Shown one piece after another: positions 7,824-16,335 of a stretch of DNA of 64,000 nt. Under the pieces are notes generated by a model. The model saw only the letters and a list, made by a program, of their open reading frames with translations. It was not told where the DNA came from and ran no database searches. Location of the stretch: contig CBFIHR010000015.1 of assembly GCA_965662365.1 (NCBI GenBank), positions 1-64,000 on the forward strand, read 5' to 3'. The stretch's first letter is position 1, and each line of letters begins with the position of its first letter. The stretch is from CAWVWD01 sp965662365. Its GTDB lineage: Bacteria > Bacteroidota > Bacteroidia > Chitinophagales > Saprospiraceae. The translations under genes were made by a program, and so were the position numbers.

Positions 7824-8705
7824 TTGAATCGAAGTAAATGGATATATATCAGCCATCAGGGCGAAAAAAGCGTTATCAATATCTTGCATAGTCCAAAACT
7901 GGGTCATTTTGCAATTTTGATGAATGGTAAAATTATCCTATTGGACAAAAAAGTATTCGGTCAGGATAGTTATTCTTTCTTCATTGATGACGAGTTGTGC
8001 ATTGTCGATATATTAATTATTGATAATCGGTATCAATACAGTTTTCGAGTCGATACAACGGCTAAAACAGCCTTAAACCAAATTCGAAAAGAAAAACAAA
8101 AAAAAAATTTACTCTATTCTTTAACAACATTTAGTGGCTTGTTTACTGCCGTTGCAATTGCGATGCTCTTGATATTTATGCAGCAGGATAATCGACTATG
8201 GAGGTCTATCGTGGATAATGCCGTACTTTCGGTTGCTACTATCAAAATCATAGAATCACAAGAAAATCGCTTCCATGTATTTTATATTTACAGGGATTCT
8301 ATTCGTCAGGTTCAGGGCTTCGTTGATGCTTATGACAATCCTAACCCTACATTAGATAACGGATTTCCGATCCAAAACAATGATGGCTTTTTGGTCACTT
8401 ATTCTAGAAAAGTCAAAACGAATAGTAAATTACACCTCAATCATCCGACAAATAAGACGATACAACGTTATCGTCAGTTAGCTTCAGCCAAATACTTTGA
8501 AAATAACCCGAAAGCAATGCCCGACTACTGTAATTGTATTGTTGATATTGCTTACGCAACAAAAGGCTGGGAAGGCTACGCTTTGATTTATAATGCGACA
8601 ACAACGCCTTCTGATCATGAACGATTCAATACTGAAACTTATCAAAACTGGCTTAATTCCAAAGCTTTTTTAGATAAAGAGGTAAATTGTTGGCAATACA
8701 AATAG
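7824..8705 (+). CDS. Unknown single-pass membrane protein
   Basis: I do not recognise a named family. The 293-residue product has a soluble N-terminal half (about 1-95) rich in beta-strand-like segments (KWIYISHQGEKSVINILH, GHFAILMNGKIILLD, YSFFIDDELCIVDILI). A single transmembrane helix follows (SLTTFSGLFTAVAIAMLLIFM, about 100-120), then a C-terminal domain probably outside the membrane with PDYCNCIVDIAYA. The start is taken as TTG at 7824 because the nearby ATG (7838) is in another frame. The gene ends 55 nt before an IS element; its downstream context was changed by that insertion. Confidence 0.6.
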   Translation: MNRSKWIYISHQGEKSVINILHSPKLGHFAILMNGKIILLDKKVFGQDSYSFFIDDELCIVDILIIDNRYQYSFRVDTTAKTALNQIRKEKQKKNLLYSLTTFSGLFTAVAIAMLLIFMQQDNRLWRSIVDNAVLSVATIKIIESQENRFHVFYIYRDSIRQVQGFVDAYDNPNPTLDNGFPIQNNDGFLVTYSRKVKTNSKLHLNHPTNKTIQRYRQLASAKYFENNPKAMPDYCNCIVDIAYATKGWEGYALIYNATTTPSDHERFNTETYQNWLNSKAFLDKEVNCWQYK

Positions 8706-8759
8706 GTTTCGTAAGTACAAAATACGGAATAAAAGGTAAAATCTATTTGACAAGTATAT

Positions 8760-8782
8760 GAGACTGTTCAGAAAAGTGTGTC
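8760..8782. repeat. IS256-family terminal inverted repeat, left
   Basis: Begins GAGACTGTTCAG and ends AAGTGTGTC; 20 of 23 positions match the inverted right end. The target duplication AAGTATAT lies directly outside at 8752-8759. Confidence 0.9.
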
Positions 8783-8791
8783 AAATTGAAA

Positions 8792-10036
8792 TTACGATTT
8801 GACATGCTTTTCAAAACGGTCACCAAATTCTCTTGCGAGATTACGTTGGATCGCCTTGTAAGCATGAACTCTTTTTTTCCAAACCTTTTCTTTACGGTCT
8901 AAAGTTAAATATAATATTTTAGTCAATGCTTTTTCAGAAACGAAAGCACCTTTGGTTTTCGTTGTTTTACGAAGCATACGGTGAAGTCCTTCTACAGGAT
9001 TAGTAGTATACATCAATCGTCTAACAGCCCAATTATATCCGAAAAAAGCAGTTAATTCTGTCCAATTTTTTCGCCATGCTCGCCCAATTTCAGGATATTT
9101 ATGATTCCAAAGTTCCTCGAATTGGTCTAAAGCTTCCGAACCTTGATTTTCATCATCTGCTTGATAGACCTTTTTTAAATCTTTAACCAATCCTTTCATA
9201 TCTACATCATCCACAAATCTAATGGAATTTCTAATCATGTGAACGATACAGCGTTGAACGATAGATTGTGGATAAACGCTTAAAATGGCTTCTTTAAAAC
9301 CTGATAAGCCATCAACAGAAAAGAACAAAACATCTTCTACACCTCTGTCCTGTATATGTTCCAATACTCTTCCCCATTCTTTAGCACCTTCTGCTCCTTG
9401 TCCAACATACAAACACAAAACATCACGATAACCATCTGCATCAACTCCGTAAACAGTGTAAACTGCTTTGGTGATGACTCGTCCATTTTCTCTAATTTTG
9501 AAATGTATTGCATCTAAGTATAATAAAATATAGAAGGTTTTTAATGGGCGTTTTTGCCATTTTTCTATATCTGACCTTACTTGTTCTGTTATTGCACTTA
9601 ATTGTCCTGTACTTAAATGAACTCCATACATTCGTTTAAGGTGCATTTGTATATCATCTAAGGAATTACCGATGCTGTACAATTCTATCACTTGATTATC
9701 AAAACCACTATTCAGTGTTCTATCCCATTTTTCTATTAAACTTGGTTGAAAATTTCCCGCACGATCTCTTGGTGGTTCAATCTCTATTTCTCCAATATTT
9801 GTCTTTACTCGTTTTTTAGTACTACCATTTCGTCTATTGGTTATACCTCGTTCTTTTTCTTGTTCAAGATGGTAATTCATTTCGCCTTCTAACGAACTTT
9901 GTACTAAATGACTCATTAATTCTTTGAGTATACCTTCTTCGCCAACTAAACCTTTTCCTTCTCTTAATCCTTCTAAGGCGGATTTTTCAAAAGCGGCGTA
10001 ATCAAATCCTGAACTCTTTTTTTGTCCTTTTCCCAT
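8792..10036 (-). CDS. IS256/Mutator-family transposase
   Basis: A full-length 414-residue DDE transposase. The family signature is clear: DAIHFKIRENGRVITKAVY with the first catalytic D, FFSVDGLSGFKEAI with the second D, followed by QRCIVHMIRNSIRFV, and the later segment TTNPVEGLHRMLRKTTKTKGAF, where the catalytic E lies in the NPVE part. No frameshift or stop interrupts it. The N-terminal part has the IS256 segment LMSHLVQSSLEGEMNYHL. It is the only gene in the element; its ATG lies 35 nt inside the right inverted repeat. Confidence 0.95.
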   Translation of the reverse strand: MGKGQKKSSGFDYAAFEKSALEGLREGKGLVGEEGILKELMSHLVQSSLEGEMNYHLEQEKERGITNRRNGSTKKRVKTNIGEIEIEPPRDRAGNFQPSLIEKWDRTLNSGFDNQVIELYSIGNSLDDIQMHLKRMYGVHLSTGQLSAITEQVRSDIEKWQKRPLKTFYILLYLDAIHFKIRENGRVITKAVYTVYGVDADGYRDVLCLYVGQGAEGAKEWGRVLEHIQDRGVEDVLFFSVDGLSGFKEAILSVYPQSIVQRCIVHMIRNSIRFVDDVDMKGLVKDLKKVYQADDENQGSEALDQFEELWNHKYPEIGRAWRKNWTELTAFFGYNWAVRRLMYTTNPVEGLHRMLRKTTKTKGAFVSEKALTKILYLTLDRKEKVWKKRVHAYKAIQRNLAREFGDRFEKHVKS

Positions 10037-10070
10037 GTGTCAATTTTTTTTTAAGTTAATTGTTTTTTTT

Positions 10071-10093
10071 GACACACTTTTTTGAATACTCTC
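10071..10093. repeat. IS256-family terminal inverted repeat, right
   Basis: Inverted partner of 8760-8782 (begins GACACAC). The second copy of AAGTATAT follows at 10094-10101. The next ~160 nt before the following gene contain 7-nt phased words (TTAATAC, TTTATAC) around 10180-10197. Confidence 0.9.
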
Positions 10094-10263
10094 AAGTATA
10101 TTTCAACATTAATCTTTGATTATCAATTAATTAAGCTCCAATTATTAGGCTTAACCTCCTGGACTTCATATATTATGCTTAATACTTTATACTTTCTATT
10201 TGAAAATTTACATTCTATGCTTACCTTAGCTACGAATATTTACTGAATTAAACTTTTATAGCT

Positions 10264-10701
10264 ATGAATAGTGGTTTACATAATGGATTATTACACGCAC
10301 ATTCAGGTTTACGTTGGGTACTTTTAGTACTGTTAGTGACGGCAATTGCACAGGCTTTCGGGAACAAAGACAAAGCTTTAACGAATAGTAATCGTAAGAT
10401 TGCATTATTCGCTATGATTTTTACACACATTCAATTATTAATTGGTTTGGTCTTGTATTTTCTACCACAATCTAAGAGCAATTTAAGCGAGCCATTTTTA
10501 AATGCAGCAACAAGATTTTACACTGTTGAGCATCTTGTCGGTATGCTTATCGCAATTGCGTTGATTACAATAGGACATAGTAAAGCGAAAAAAAGCAAGA
10601 GCTTCAAACCAATTTCAACTTACTATTTGATTGGTTTATTTATTATATTAGCAAGTATTCCTTGGCCGTTTAGAGAAGGGCTTGCTGGCGGTTGGTTCTA
10701 A
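10264..10701 (+). CDS. Four-helix membrane protein (cytochrome b-like annotation)
   Basis: A 145-residue integral membrane protein with four probable helices at about 16-33, 47-66, 89-104 and 121-136. Conserved-looking histidines (H6, H11, H13, H55, H90, H104) and the segment HAHSGLRWVLL recall a Bacteroidota family often auto-annotated as cytochrome b. Haem binding is an inference from the histidines only. The C terminus (PWPFREGLAGGWF) is characteristic of the family. The start ATG follows an AT-rich spacer without a clear Shine-Dalgarno site. Confidence 0.65.
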   Translation: MNSGLHNGLLHAHSGLRWVLLVLLVTAIAQAFGNKDKALTNSNRKIALFAMIFTHIQLLIGLVLYFLPQSKSNLSEPFLNAATRFYTVEHLVGMLIAIALITIGHSKAKKSKSFKPISTYYLIGLFIILASIPWPFREGLAGGWF

Positions 10702-10805
10702 GATCCTGTAGGATTTCACCTCATTTCCATTAACGTTCACCACCAATTTTTTTTTATTACTTGAAGGTGTATTACTTTCGATGATCTAAAAAATTAATGG
10801 TAGTT

Positions 10806-10942
10806 ATGATTGGTAAAATTGAATCGCACGATGCGTTCGAGGAGTTGATGTATGCAAAAACTGGTGCCTCAATTCAAAAAAAGAAATCAACGTATTAAAT
10901 GAACTCGCAGAAAGGAACAGTAAGTTAATTATCAGAGATTAG
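10806..10942 (+). pseudogene. Small ORF with apparent frameshift in an A-run
   Basis: The ATG at 10806 opens 30 codons (MIGKIESHDAFEELMYAKTG...) that stop at 10896. One extra A in the seven-A run at 10876-10882 would join this frame to INVLNELAERNSKLIIRD, ending at 10942, for a 45-residue protein. The two parts have similar composition and read like one small helical protein. It could be a sequence error, a decayed gene or chance. No family is recognised. Confidence 0.3.
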
Positions 10943-10972
10943 AATAACATACATCGTAATAAATGAAAAAAT

Positions 10973-11010
10973 GACGGTGATAGCTTCCGAGTTATCACCG
11001 TTTTTTATTT
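10973..11010 (+). terminator. Hairpin terminator
   Basis: ACGGTGATA and TTATCACCGT form a stem followed by TTTTTTATTTT. T-rich sequence also flanks the other side, so it may act in both directions. It ends the unit starting at 10264 and/or the small ORF. Confidence 0.75.
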
Positions 11011-11158
11011 TACCTCAAGTGACTTCTAATTCAACATAAACTCGGTGAAATTTGTATTCTCTATTTTTCGTCTAAACAAAGTGTTAACCTATCTTTTATG
11101 ATAATTTCGACCCATAATATGATAGAATTATACTCGATTATTTCGTAAAAGTTTACAT

Positions 11159-11192
11159 AAAAAAACTCAGCCATGTTACCATGACTGAGTTA
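11159..11192 (-). terminator. Terminator of the SPFH-protein gene
   Basis: On the minus strand AACTCAGTCATGG and CATGGCTGAGTT pair around a short loop, followed by a T run (complement of 11159-11165). It lies 118 nt beyond the SPFH gene stop, and the sequence between holds nothing else I can recognise. Confidence 0.7.
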
Positions 11193-11309
11193 CGTCTTCC
11201 AAACCAATATGGATATTCACTACCCAACAACTTTTAAACTCTTGAAGCAATTTTGCACATTGAAAACTCTCTTTTTTTGTTAGCGTGCGAAACTGTAAGA
11301 CTACTTTAA

Positions 11310-12146
11310 CTAATAGTTATTATTTATTGTGGTGCTTTTGCTTTTTGGCAATGGCATTTCAAATTCTTCTGTCGGATTAATCATCATTGGCATTCCGCCG
11401 TCTGTAATAATTACTTTTGCATTTTGCGATTTTGCTAACTCCATAAAGGCTTCGATCGATTTGAAATTTAGAATCATCGGATTTAAACCTTCTGCAATAA
11501 TCAATTGAGCGTCACGAACTCCTTCCGCCTCAATTTTCTTGCGTTCAGCCTCTCTTCGTTCACTTTGTAAAACAAACTCCATTCTTTGAGCTTCCTGTTC
11601 TGCTGCTAATTTCGCTTCGATAGCTGTCGCCAGACTTGCTGGTAACTGAATACTTTTCATCAAAACGGCTTCGATCGTTATTCCTCTACCATCAAGGTTT
11701 GTCATCATCTGTTTTTTGATAGCTTGCTCAATTGTTGCACGCTCGCCACTGTGCATATCCTTCGCATAAAACCTTGACGTCACATCTGCAATTGCCGAAC
11801 GAAAAACGGGAAGTATAACATTTTGCTCATAATTAGGCCCAATTGTTCTTAATATATTCGGAGCTTCCTCTGGTAAAATACTGTAAAGAATCGAAATTTC
11901 GGAGCGAATACTTAGCCCTTCCTTTGATGGAATAATAATCGCTACCTCAATATTATTTGTTTGAGTAGATACTTTCTCGATCGTTGTTATCGCTGGGAAA
12001 TAACCACGCAAGCCGCTCGTGTACACATTATCATCGTACTTACCCAATTTACGTTTTACACCAACTTCACCTTCTCGGATAACCATACAACTTGTCAAAA
12101 GAATTGAAGTCAACAACACTAAAATCATTAATCCTTTCCCTTTCAT
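11310..12146 (-). CDS. SPFH/prohibitin-family lipoprotein
   Basis: The 278-residue protein has an SPFH (band-7) domain at about residues 20-200, with GEVGVKRKLGKYDDNVYTSGLRGYFP and later VRDAQLIIAEGLNP. The N terminus MKGKGLMILVLLTSILLTSC ends in a lipobox-like LTSC, so it may be lipidated rather than held by an uncleaved helix. An A/E/R-rich coiled-coil region (EAKLAAEQEAQRMEFVLQSERREAERKKIEAEG) follows the SPFH core as in prohibitins. Prohibitins in bacteria are linked to membrane domains and FtsH regulation; ftsH is at 21004, not adjacent. Confidence 0.82.
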   Translation of the reverse strand: MKGKGLMILVLLTSILLTSCMVIREGEVGVKRKLGKYDDNVYTSGLRGYFPAITTIEKVSTQTNNIEVAIIIPSKEGLSIRSEISILYSILPEEAPNILRTIGPNYEQNVILPVFRSAIADVTSRFYAKDMHSGERATIEQAIKKQMMTNLDGRGITIEAVLMKSIQLPASLATAIEAKLAAEQEAQRMEFVLQSERREAERKKIEAEGVRDAQLIIAEGLNPMILNFKSIEAFMELAKSQNAKVIITDGGMPMMINPTEEFEMPLPKSKSTTINNNY

Positions 12147-12284
12147 AATATGTTCGTTTTAATGTGAATGTTATTTTTTAATAGTTTTACTATCGAAACG
12201 TAAAAGTTAAACTATGGTTGTAAAAAAGATATTTTTTTAGTATAAATGATTTTAATGTTATCCATAACATTTGTTTATGTAAAT

Positions 12285-12322
12285 AAAAAGAGTCATTTCC
12301 GAATTTTTCAGAAATGACTCTT
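12285..12322 (-). terminator. Terminator of the transglycosylase gene
   Basis: AAGAGTCATTTC (12289-12300) and GAAATGACTCTT (12311-12322) form a stem, with a T-rich tail on the minus strand (complement of AAATAAAAA). Confidence 0.8.
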
Positions 12323-12346
12323 ACAAGTAATTTATATTAACTGAGA

Positions 12347-13867
12347 TTAGTGTCCGGGTATAACTAATTGCATACCAGGATAAATTTTTTGATTAGCAGT
12401 CATGTTATTTGCTTTCAAAATATCACCAACCTTCATCTTATTCTTCGATGCAATGCCCCATAGAGATTCCCCTCTTTTCACTTTATGCAAAGTAGCATTC
12501 TGAGTACGTGTGATGGTTCTGGTTGGAGCAACTGGCTTTGATACCGATTTTGTAACCGGCTTTGTAACAGTTTTAGTTGCCGAAATCACATTCGTTGCTG
12601 CTGCTGCTGCAAACGCATCTTGGATTTTTACTTCTTCTAAAACAACTAACTGTTGCCCAATTTGTAATAACGAACCTTTAATATTATTCCATTCTCGTAA
12701 ATCCTTTACCGTACAATTATAACGTTGTGCAATCTTTGCCAAGTTATCTCCTTTTTTAACACGATAAATTGTCTCACTTTTTATAATAGTCGTAGCGATA
12801 GGCGACTTTGCTGTATTTTCAGTGCCTGATGTTGTTTGTTTTTCTTCGTAACTCAACAATGCTGGTGAGCCAAAAATAACAGGTGCTGTACGTACAGCTG
12901 CTTTGAATTCTGCCATTACGGTAAGCGGAAGAGAAACAATATAGCCTTTCGAGTTAGCAGGAACGTAGCTTTGATTGAATGATGGATTCATAAACCGAAT
13001 CGCCTCTACTGTTATGCCAGTAATTTCAGAGATACGTTCAAATGAAATCTTATCAAATACACGGATTCTATCAATTATTTGCAACTCATACTCTGGATGT
13101 TCCGGATAAATATTATGCAAATGATAATAATTCATGGCATAAGAGACGCCAATAAATGCTGGGACATAATTACGAGTTTCTTTTGGTAAATATTTTGCTG
13201 CTACCCAATAATCTGATTTTCCAGCTCTACGAACTGCTCCGTTGACACAACCTGGCCCACAATTATAAGCAGCTATCGCTAAATTCCAATCACCATAACG
13301 ATCATATAAATCAGCTAAATAACGTGCCGCAGCATCTGTAGCAGCGTGCGGATCACGACGTTCGTCGATTGCTCCGTTTATTCTCAAACCATACTGTTTT
13401 CCAGTTGGCTTCATAAATTGCCACAAGCCCGTTGCTCCTACTGGTGAAACGGCTCTTGGGTTCAATGTAGATTCTACGATTGATAAATATTTTAAATCTG
13501 TCGGCATATTATGCTTTCGGAGTATTTCCTCAAAAATTGGAAAATACACCATACTACGACTGATTACCTTTTCAGTCGAAGCACGACGACGAGTTACTCT
13601 CGCCTTAACATGTGACTTTACCAGTGCATTAAACTTTGTTGGAATCTCTCCCGATAATGCTAACACACGTTCTCTGTACACTTCGTCAGAAACATTGACA
13701 ACCGTACGAGGACTTTCAGCTCTTTTATCTTGAGCTTCTAATGCCTCATAAGTGTATGACTTACTTCCTTCGATACGTACCTTAGAGGGAAATCTAAACT
13801 CTTGTGCCTGTACTGACCCGATTAAGAAAACCAAACTCAACATTAACACTAAAGTAATAGGTTTCAT
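12347..13867 (-). CDS. MltD-like lytic murein transglycosylase with two LysM repeats
   Basis: Exported enzyme that cleaves MurNAc-GlcNAc bonds to 1,6-anhydro products. A signal peptide (MKPITLVLMLSLVFLIGSVQA) precedes an SLT domain at about 100-225, with the catalytic glutamate in SIVESTLNP and the GATGLWQFMKPTGKQYGL and AIAAYNCGPG motifs. Two LysM repeats follow at about 367-411 (YRVKKGDNLAKIAQRYNC) and 460-505 (HKVKRGESLWGIASKNKM). A Lys/Thr/Pro-rich linker joins the LysMs. This is the domain order of MltD. Length 506 residues, complete. Confidence 0.92.
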   Translation of the reverse strand: MKPITLVLMLSLVFLIGSVQAQEFRFPSKVRIEGSKSYTYEALEAQDKRAESPRTVVNVSDEVYRERVLALSGEIPTKFNALVKSHVKARVTRRRASTEKVISRSMVYFPIFEEILRKHNMPTDLKYLSIVESTLNPRAVSPVGATGLWQFMKPTGKQYGLRINGAIDERRDPHAATDAAARYLADLYDRYGDWNLAIAAYNCGPGCVNGAVRRAGKSDYWVAAKYLPKETRNYVPAFIGVSYAMNYYHLHNIYPEHPEYELQIIDRIRVFDKISFERISEITGITVEAIRFMNPSFNQSYVPANSKGYIVSLPLTVMAEFKAAVRTAPVIFGSPALLSYEEKQTTSGTENTAKSPIATTIIKSETIYRVKKGDNLAKIAQRYNCTVKDLREWNNIKGSLLQIGQQLVVLEEVKIQDAFAAAAATNVISATKTVTKPVTKSVSKPVAPTRTITRTQNATLHKVKRGESLWGIASKNKMKVGDILKANNMTANQKIYPGMQLVIPGH

Positions 13868-13884
13868 ATATAATTGTTTTAGTT

Positions 13885-13935
13885 AAAAAATCCCATCGTT
13901 ATGGTAATAAAATTACCTTTTAGAGCTAACGATGG
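13885..13935 (-). terminator. Hairpin between gatA and the transglycosylase gene
   Basis: CCATCGTTA (13893-13901) pairs with TAACGATGG (13927-13935). On the minus strand it is followed by GGGATTTTTT, so it likely ends the gatA transcript. Confidence 0.65.
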
Positions 13936-14006
13936 CTTTCTATGAAGGAATCGACGAAATTCATCAATCTTCATAGTTAAAATTTATAAAAAGACCTTGC
14001 ATTTAA

Positions 14007-15470
14007 TCAGTCCGTAAAATTACTTACATACTGAGCAAGTGCTAATAAACTTTCTTCTTGAAATTTATCTGCAAAAAATTGAACCCCGAAAGGGAGCTTA
14101 TTGGGATGTGTACTCAAAGGGACGGATACTGCTGGTATGCCTGCTAAGTTAGCTTGGACTGTATAAATGTCAGCCAAATACATCTCTACAGGATCTTTCA
14201 TCGTATCTCCCAGCTTAAACGCTGTAGTCGGAGCGGTTGGCATTAATATGAAATCATATTCTGCCAATATCGCCCGAGTTTTTTCTGTAATCAAACGTCT
14301 TACTTGTTGTGCCTTTGTGTAATATGCATCATAATAGCCTGAACTTAAAACAAAAGCCCCGAGCATTATTCGACGTTTTACTTCTTCGCTAAAGCCCTCT
14401 GTTCTACTCTTTAGGTACGTCTCCTGAAAATCAGTTGCATTCGGACTTCTTTGACCATAGCGAACTCCATCGAAACGTGCTAAATTTGAGGATGCCTCGG
14501 CAGTCGTCAACACATAGTAAGTTGGTATCAAATAATCTAATAAATCAAATTGGACAGCTTCTACTTCGTGTCCTGCTTTTTTCAAACTTTCAATCAAGTC
14601 GTTCGTCCTTTGACGTATCGTCGCATCTAAACTGCGGTGATTTAAAGCAGACTCAAAATAAGCAATTCTCATTTTCTCTTTCAAGGCCGTTTTCTTATTC
14701 AACACAGTAGAATAAGAAGGTACAGCAGAAGTGCTTGCGGTACTATCATAATCATCGCTACCTGCCATCACCTCAAGCAAAATAGCAGCATCAAACACAC
14801 TTTTTGTAATTACACCGATCTGGTCGAATGAAGAAGCATAAGCGATTAAGCCATACCTTGAGATTCGTCCGTAAGTAGGTTTGAAACCAATGTTTCCACA
14901 AAATGCTGCTGGTTGACGGACAGAACCTCCTGTATCGCTACCCAGAGCCGCCAGACAAGTATCCGCTTGTACAGCAACGGCAGAACCGCCCGACGAACCG
15001 CCTGCAACATGATTCTTATTTGCAGCATTTCGCACTGCACCATAAATGGAATTTTCATTCGTAGAACCCATTGCGAACTGATCACAGTTCACTCGCCCGA
15101 TAATAATAGCATCTTCGTGTAAGATTCTTTCAATTGCAGTGGCAGAAAAAAGTGAGGTGAATCCTTCTAGAATCTTGGAAGCTGCCGTTACCTCGTGATC
15201 TTTATAACAAATCACATCTTTGATAGCCACAACCATTCCGAACAACTTCCCTACCGATTCAGGATTTTCCTTATACTTTTTATCTAATTCAGAAGCACGT
15301 TTTAGAGCTTCTTTTTCGTAAACTTCAACATAAGCATTCAAATCACGCGTGTTCTCTATTTGATTCAAATAGTACTGTACCAACTCTTCAAAGGTGATTA
15401 GACCTTTTTTCAAGTCAAGTTGTACAGCCGTTAGCGATTGATACTTTTTTAACAAACCTTGTTGTTCCAT
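14007..15470 (-). CDS. gatA: Glutamyl-tRNA(Gln) amidotransferase subunit A
   Basis: GatA hydrolyses glutamine and passes ammonia to GatB to turn Glu-tRNA(Gln) into Gln-tRNA(Gln). The 487-residue product has the amidase signature GGSSGGSAVAVQA with the Ser-cisSer-Lys machinery: the lysine in VVAIKDVI, the serines in GGSSGG and the nucleophilic Ser in GSDTGGSVRQPA. Substrate-tunnel segments PTYGRISRYGLIAYASSFDQIG are also present. gatB and gatC are not in the window, which is common because gat genes are often dispersed. The gene is 74 nt after tatA on the same strand. Confidence 0.94.
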   Translation of the reverse strand: MEQQGLLKKYQSLTAVQLDLKKGLITFEELVQYYLNQIENTRDLNAYVEVYEKEALKRASELDKKYKENPESVGKLFGMVVAIKDVICYKDHEVTAASKILEGFTSLFSATAIERILHEDAIIIGRVNCDQFAMGSTNENSIYGAVRNAANKNHVAGGSSGGSAVAVQADTCLAALGSDTGGSVRQPAAFCGNIGFKPTYGRISRYGLIAYASSFDQIGVITKSVFDAAILLEVMAGSDDYDSTASTSAVPSYSTVLNKKTALKEKMRIAYFESALNHRSLDATIRQRTNDLIESLKKAGHEVEAVQFDLLDYLIPTYYVLTTAEASSNLARFDGVRYGQRSPNATDFQETYLKSRTEGFSEEVKRRIMLGAFVLSSGYYDAYYTKAQQVRRLITEKTRAILAEYDFILMPTAPTTAFKLGDTMKDPVEMYLADIYTVQANLAGIPAVSVPLSTHPNKLPFGVQFFADKFQEESLLALAQYVSNFTD

Positions 15471-15492
15471 AATGGAAATCAGTTACGAATAC

Positions 15493-15525
15493 ATATAAAT
15501 ATTTTTTAATAAAAAATATTTATAT
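15493..15525. repeat. Perfect A/T-only palindrome between tatA and gatA
   Basis: Sixteen nt (ATATAAATATTTTTTA) are inverted exactly around one A. It contains only A and T. It could act as a weak terminator or processing site between tatA and gatA. Confidence 0.6.
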
Positions 15526-15544
15526 CATTTAGCTACTTATAAAA

Positions 15545-15748
15545 CTACGCCTCTTTCTTATCCTTTTCCTTCATGCCGTCCTTCAACTCCTTTTCTACTG
15601 AAGCACGAGCTTTGTTAAATTCACTGATGCCTTTTCCTAACCCACGCATTAATTCAGGAATCTTACGACCACCGAAAAGTAAAAGAATTGCAAATATTAT
15701 AACCAAAAATTCTGGTCCAATAGCCTGGAAAAATAATAACATTTTCAT
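15545..15748 (-). CDS. tatA: Sec-independent translocase subunit TatA/E
   Basis: TatA forms the oligomeric pore-like part of the twin-arginine pathway. The 67-residue product starts MKMLLFFQAIGPEFLVIIF, with one membrane helix, then the conserved hinge FGGRKIPELMRGLGKGISEF and an amphipathic helix, then a charged tail. I chose the ATG at 15748; an upstream in-frame ATG would add 12 residues without similarity and start within the promoter region. tatC is not nearby. Confidence 0.9.
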   Translation of the reverse strand: MKMLLFFQAIGPEFLVIIFAILLLFGGRKIPELMRGLGKGISEFNKARASVEKELKDGMKEKDKKEA

Positions 15749-15770
15749 AATCTTTAAATTTATTAGTTTG

Positions 15771-15798
15771 CAAAAATACAACAATTTTAAATACCAAA
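15771..15798 (-). promoter_or_regulatory. Probable tatA promoter
   Basis: On the minus strand TATTTTTG (15771-15778) is preceded, 16 nt upstream, by TTTG (15795-15798). Spacing is slightly short for the Bacteroidota consensus. It lies 22 nt before the tatA ATG. Confidence 0.5.
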
Positions 15799-16238
15799 GT
15801 TCAAAGGTACGACTTTACAACTATACGATAATCAAAGTGAAAGTGTTAAATTCATTGAGGTTTAAAATTTTTATTTTATAAAAAATCATTTTGACGAATA
15901 TTATATAGTTTTTCCCTCAATTCTATGAATATTAAATGTATAACATTGACTAAAACTTTAACATTTCATTAATGATATTTTTTTATTTTTTTTCAAAAAA
16001 AGGACATTCTCCTGCACTTTTAACCCGTTCGAGATAATTATTCTGGTGATTTTATCTTGTTAGTCACTGCTGTATTCAATACCTGTCTATTAATAATCAA
16101 CGATTTATGATAATTGTTACTATTCAGCATTCGACAATACTCAGTAAAAATTAATAAAAACGAAACTAAAGATATTTTGATTAAGATATTTTGATTGAGA
16201 ACAGAAACAGAGGTAAAATGAGAGGTTCTGAAATAACG
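15799..16238. other. Gene-free AT-rich spacer
   Basis: Between tatA and the tsf terminator there is no ORF with recognisable content and no tRNA. The stretch at 15880-16010 is almost pure A/T with T runs. Nothing further can be supported. Confidence 0.5.
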
Positions 16239-16267
16239 AAGCCTCGAACTTTGAAAGTTCGAGGCTT
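16239..16267 (-). terminator. Perfect hairpin after tsf
   Basis: AAGCCTCGAACTTT and AAAGTTCGAGGCTT are perfect 14-nt inverted repeats one nt apart. It lies about 70 nt past the tsf stop. The T run is weak, so termination is likely but not certain. Confidence 0.65.
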
Positions 16268-16287
16268 ATATTTGAATAGAAAACTAT

Positions 16288-16315
16288 TCCCGAAAATCGG
16301 GATTTCGCTGTTGCT
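16288..16315. repeat. Dispersed element TCCCGAAAATCGGGATTTCG
   Basis: Small palindrome TCCCGA/TCGGGA followed by TTTCGCTGTTGCT. The same arrangement (ATCGAGATTTCGCTATCGCT) occurs at 31563-31582, and GTCCCGAAAT cores occur at 17551, 34571, 44461 and 51701, with a looser copy at 56868. Confidence 0.6.
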
Positions 16316-16335
16316 TTATAATTTCCTAATATTCC

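Larger units (their letters stand above)
8760..10093 (-). mobile_element. IS256-family insertion sequence, intact, with target duplication
   Basis: A 1334-bp element with a single transposase gene. The terminal inverted repeats are 23 bp, 8760-8782 and 10071-10093, identical at 20 of 23 positions, with the core GTGTGTC. Directly flanking them are identical 8-bp repeats AAGTATAT at 8752-8759 and 10094-10101, which fits the 8-9 bp duplication known for IS256. The perfect duplication and full-length transposase indicate a recent, potentially active insertion. It landed in the spacer between an unknown membrane protein gene and a four-helix membrane protein gene, so no recognised ORF was broken. 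Confidence 0.93.
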
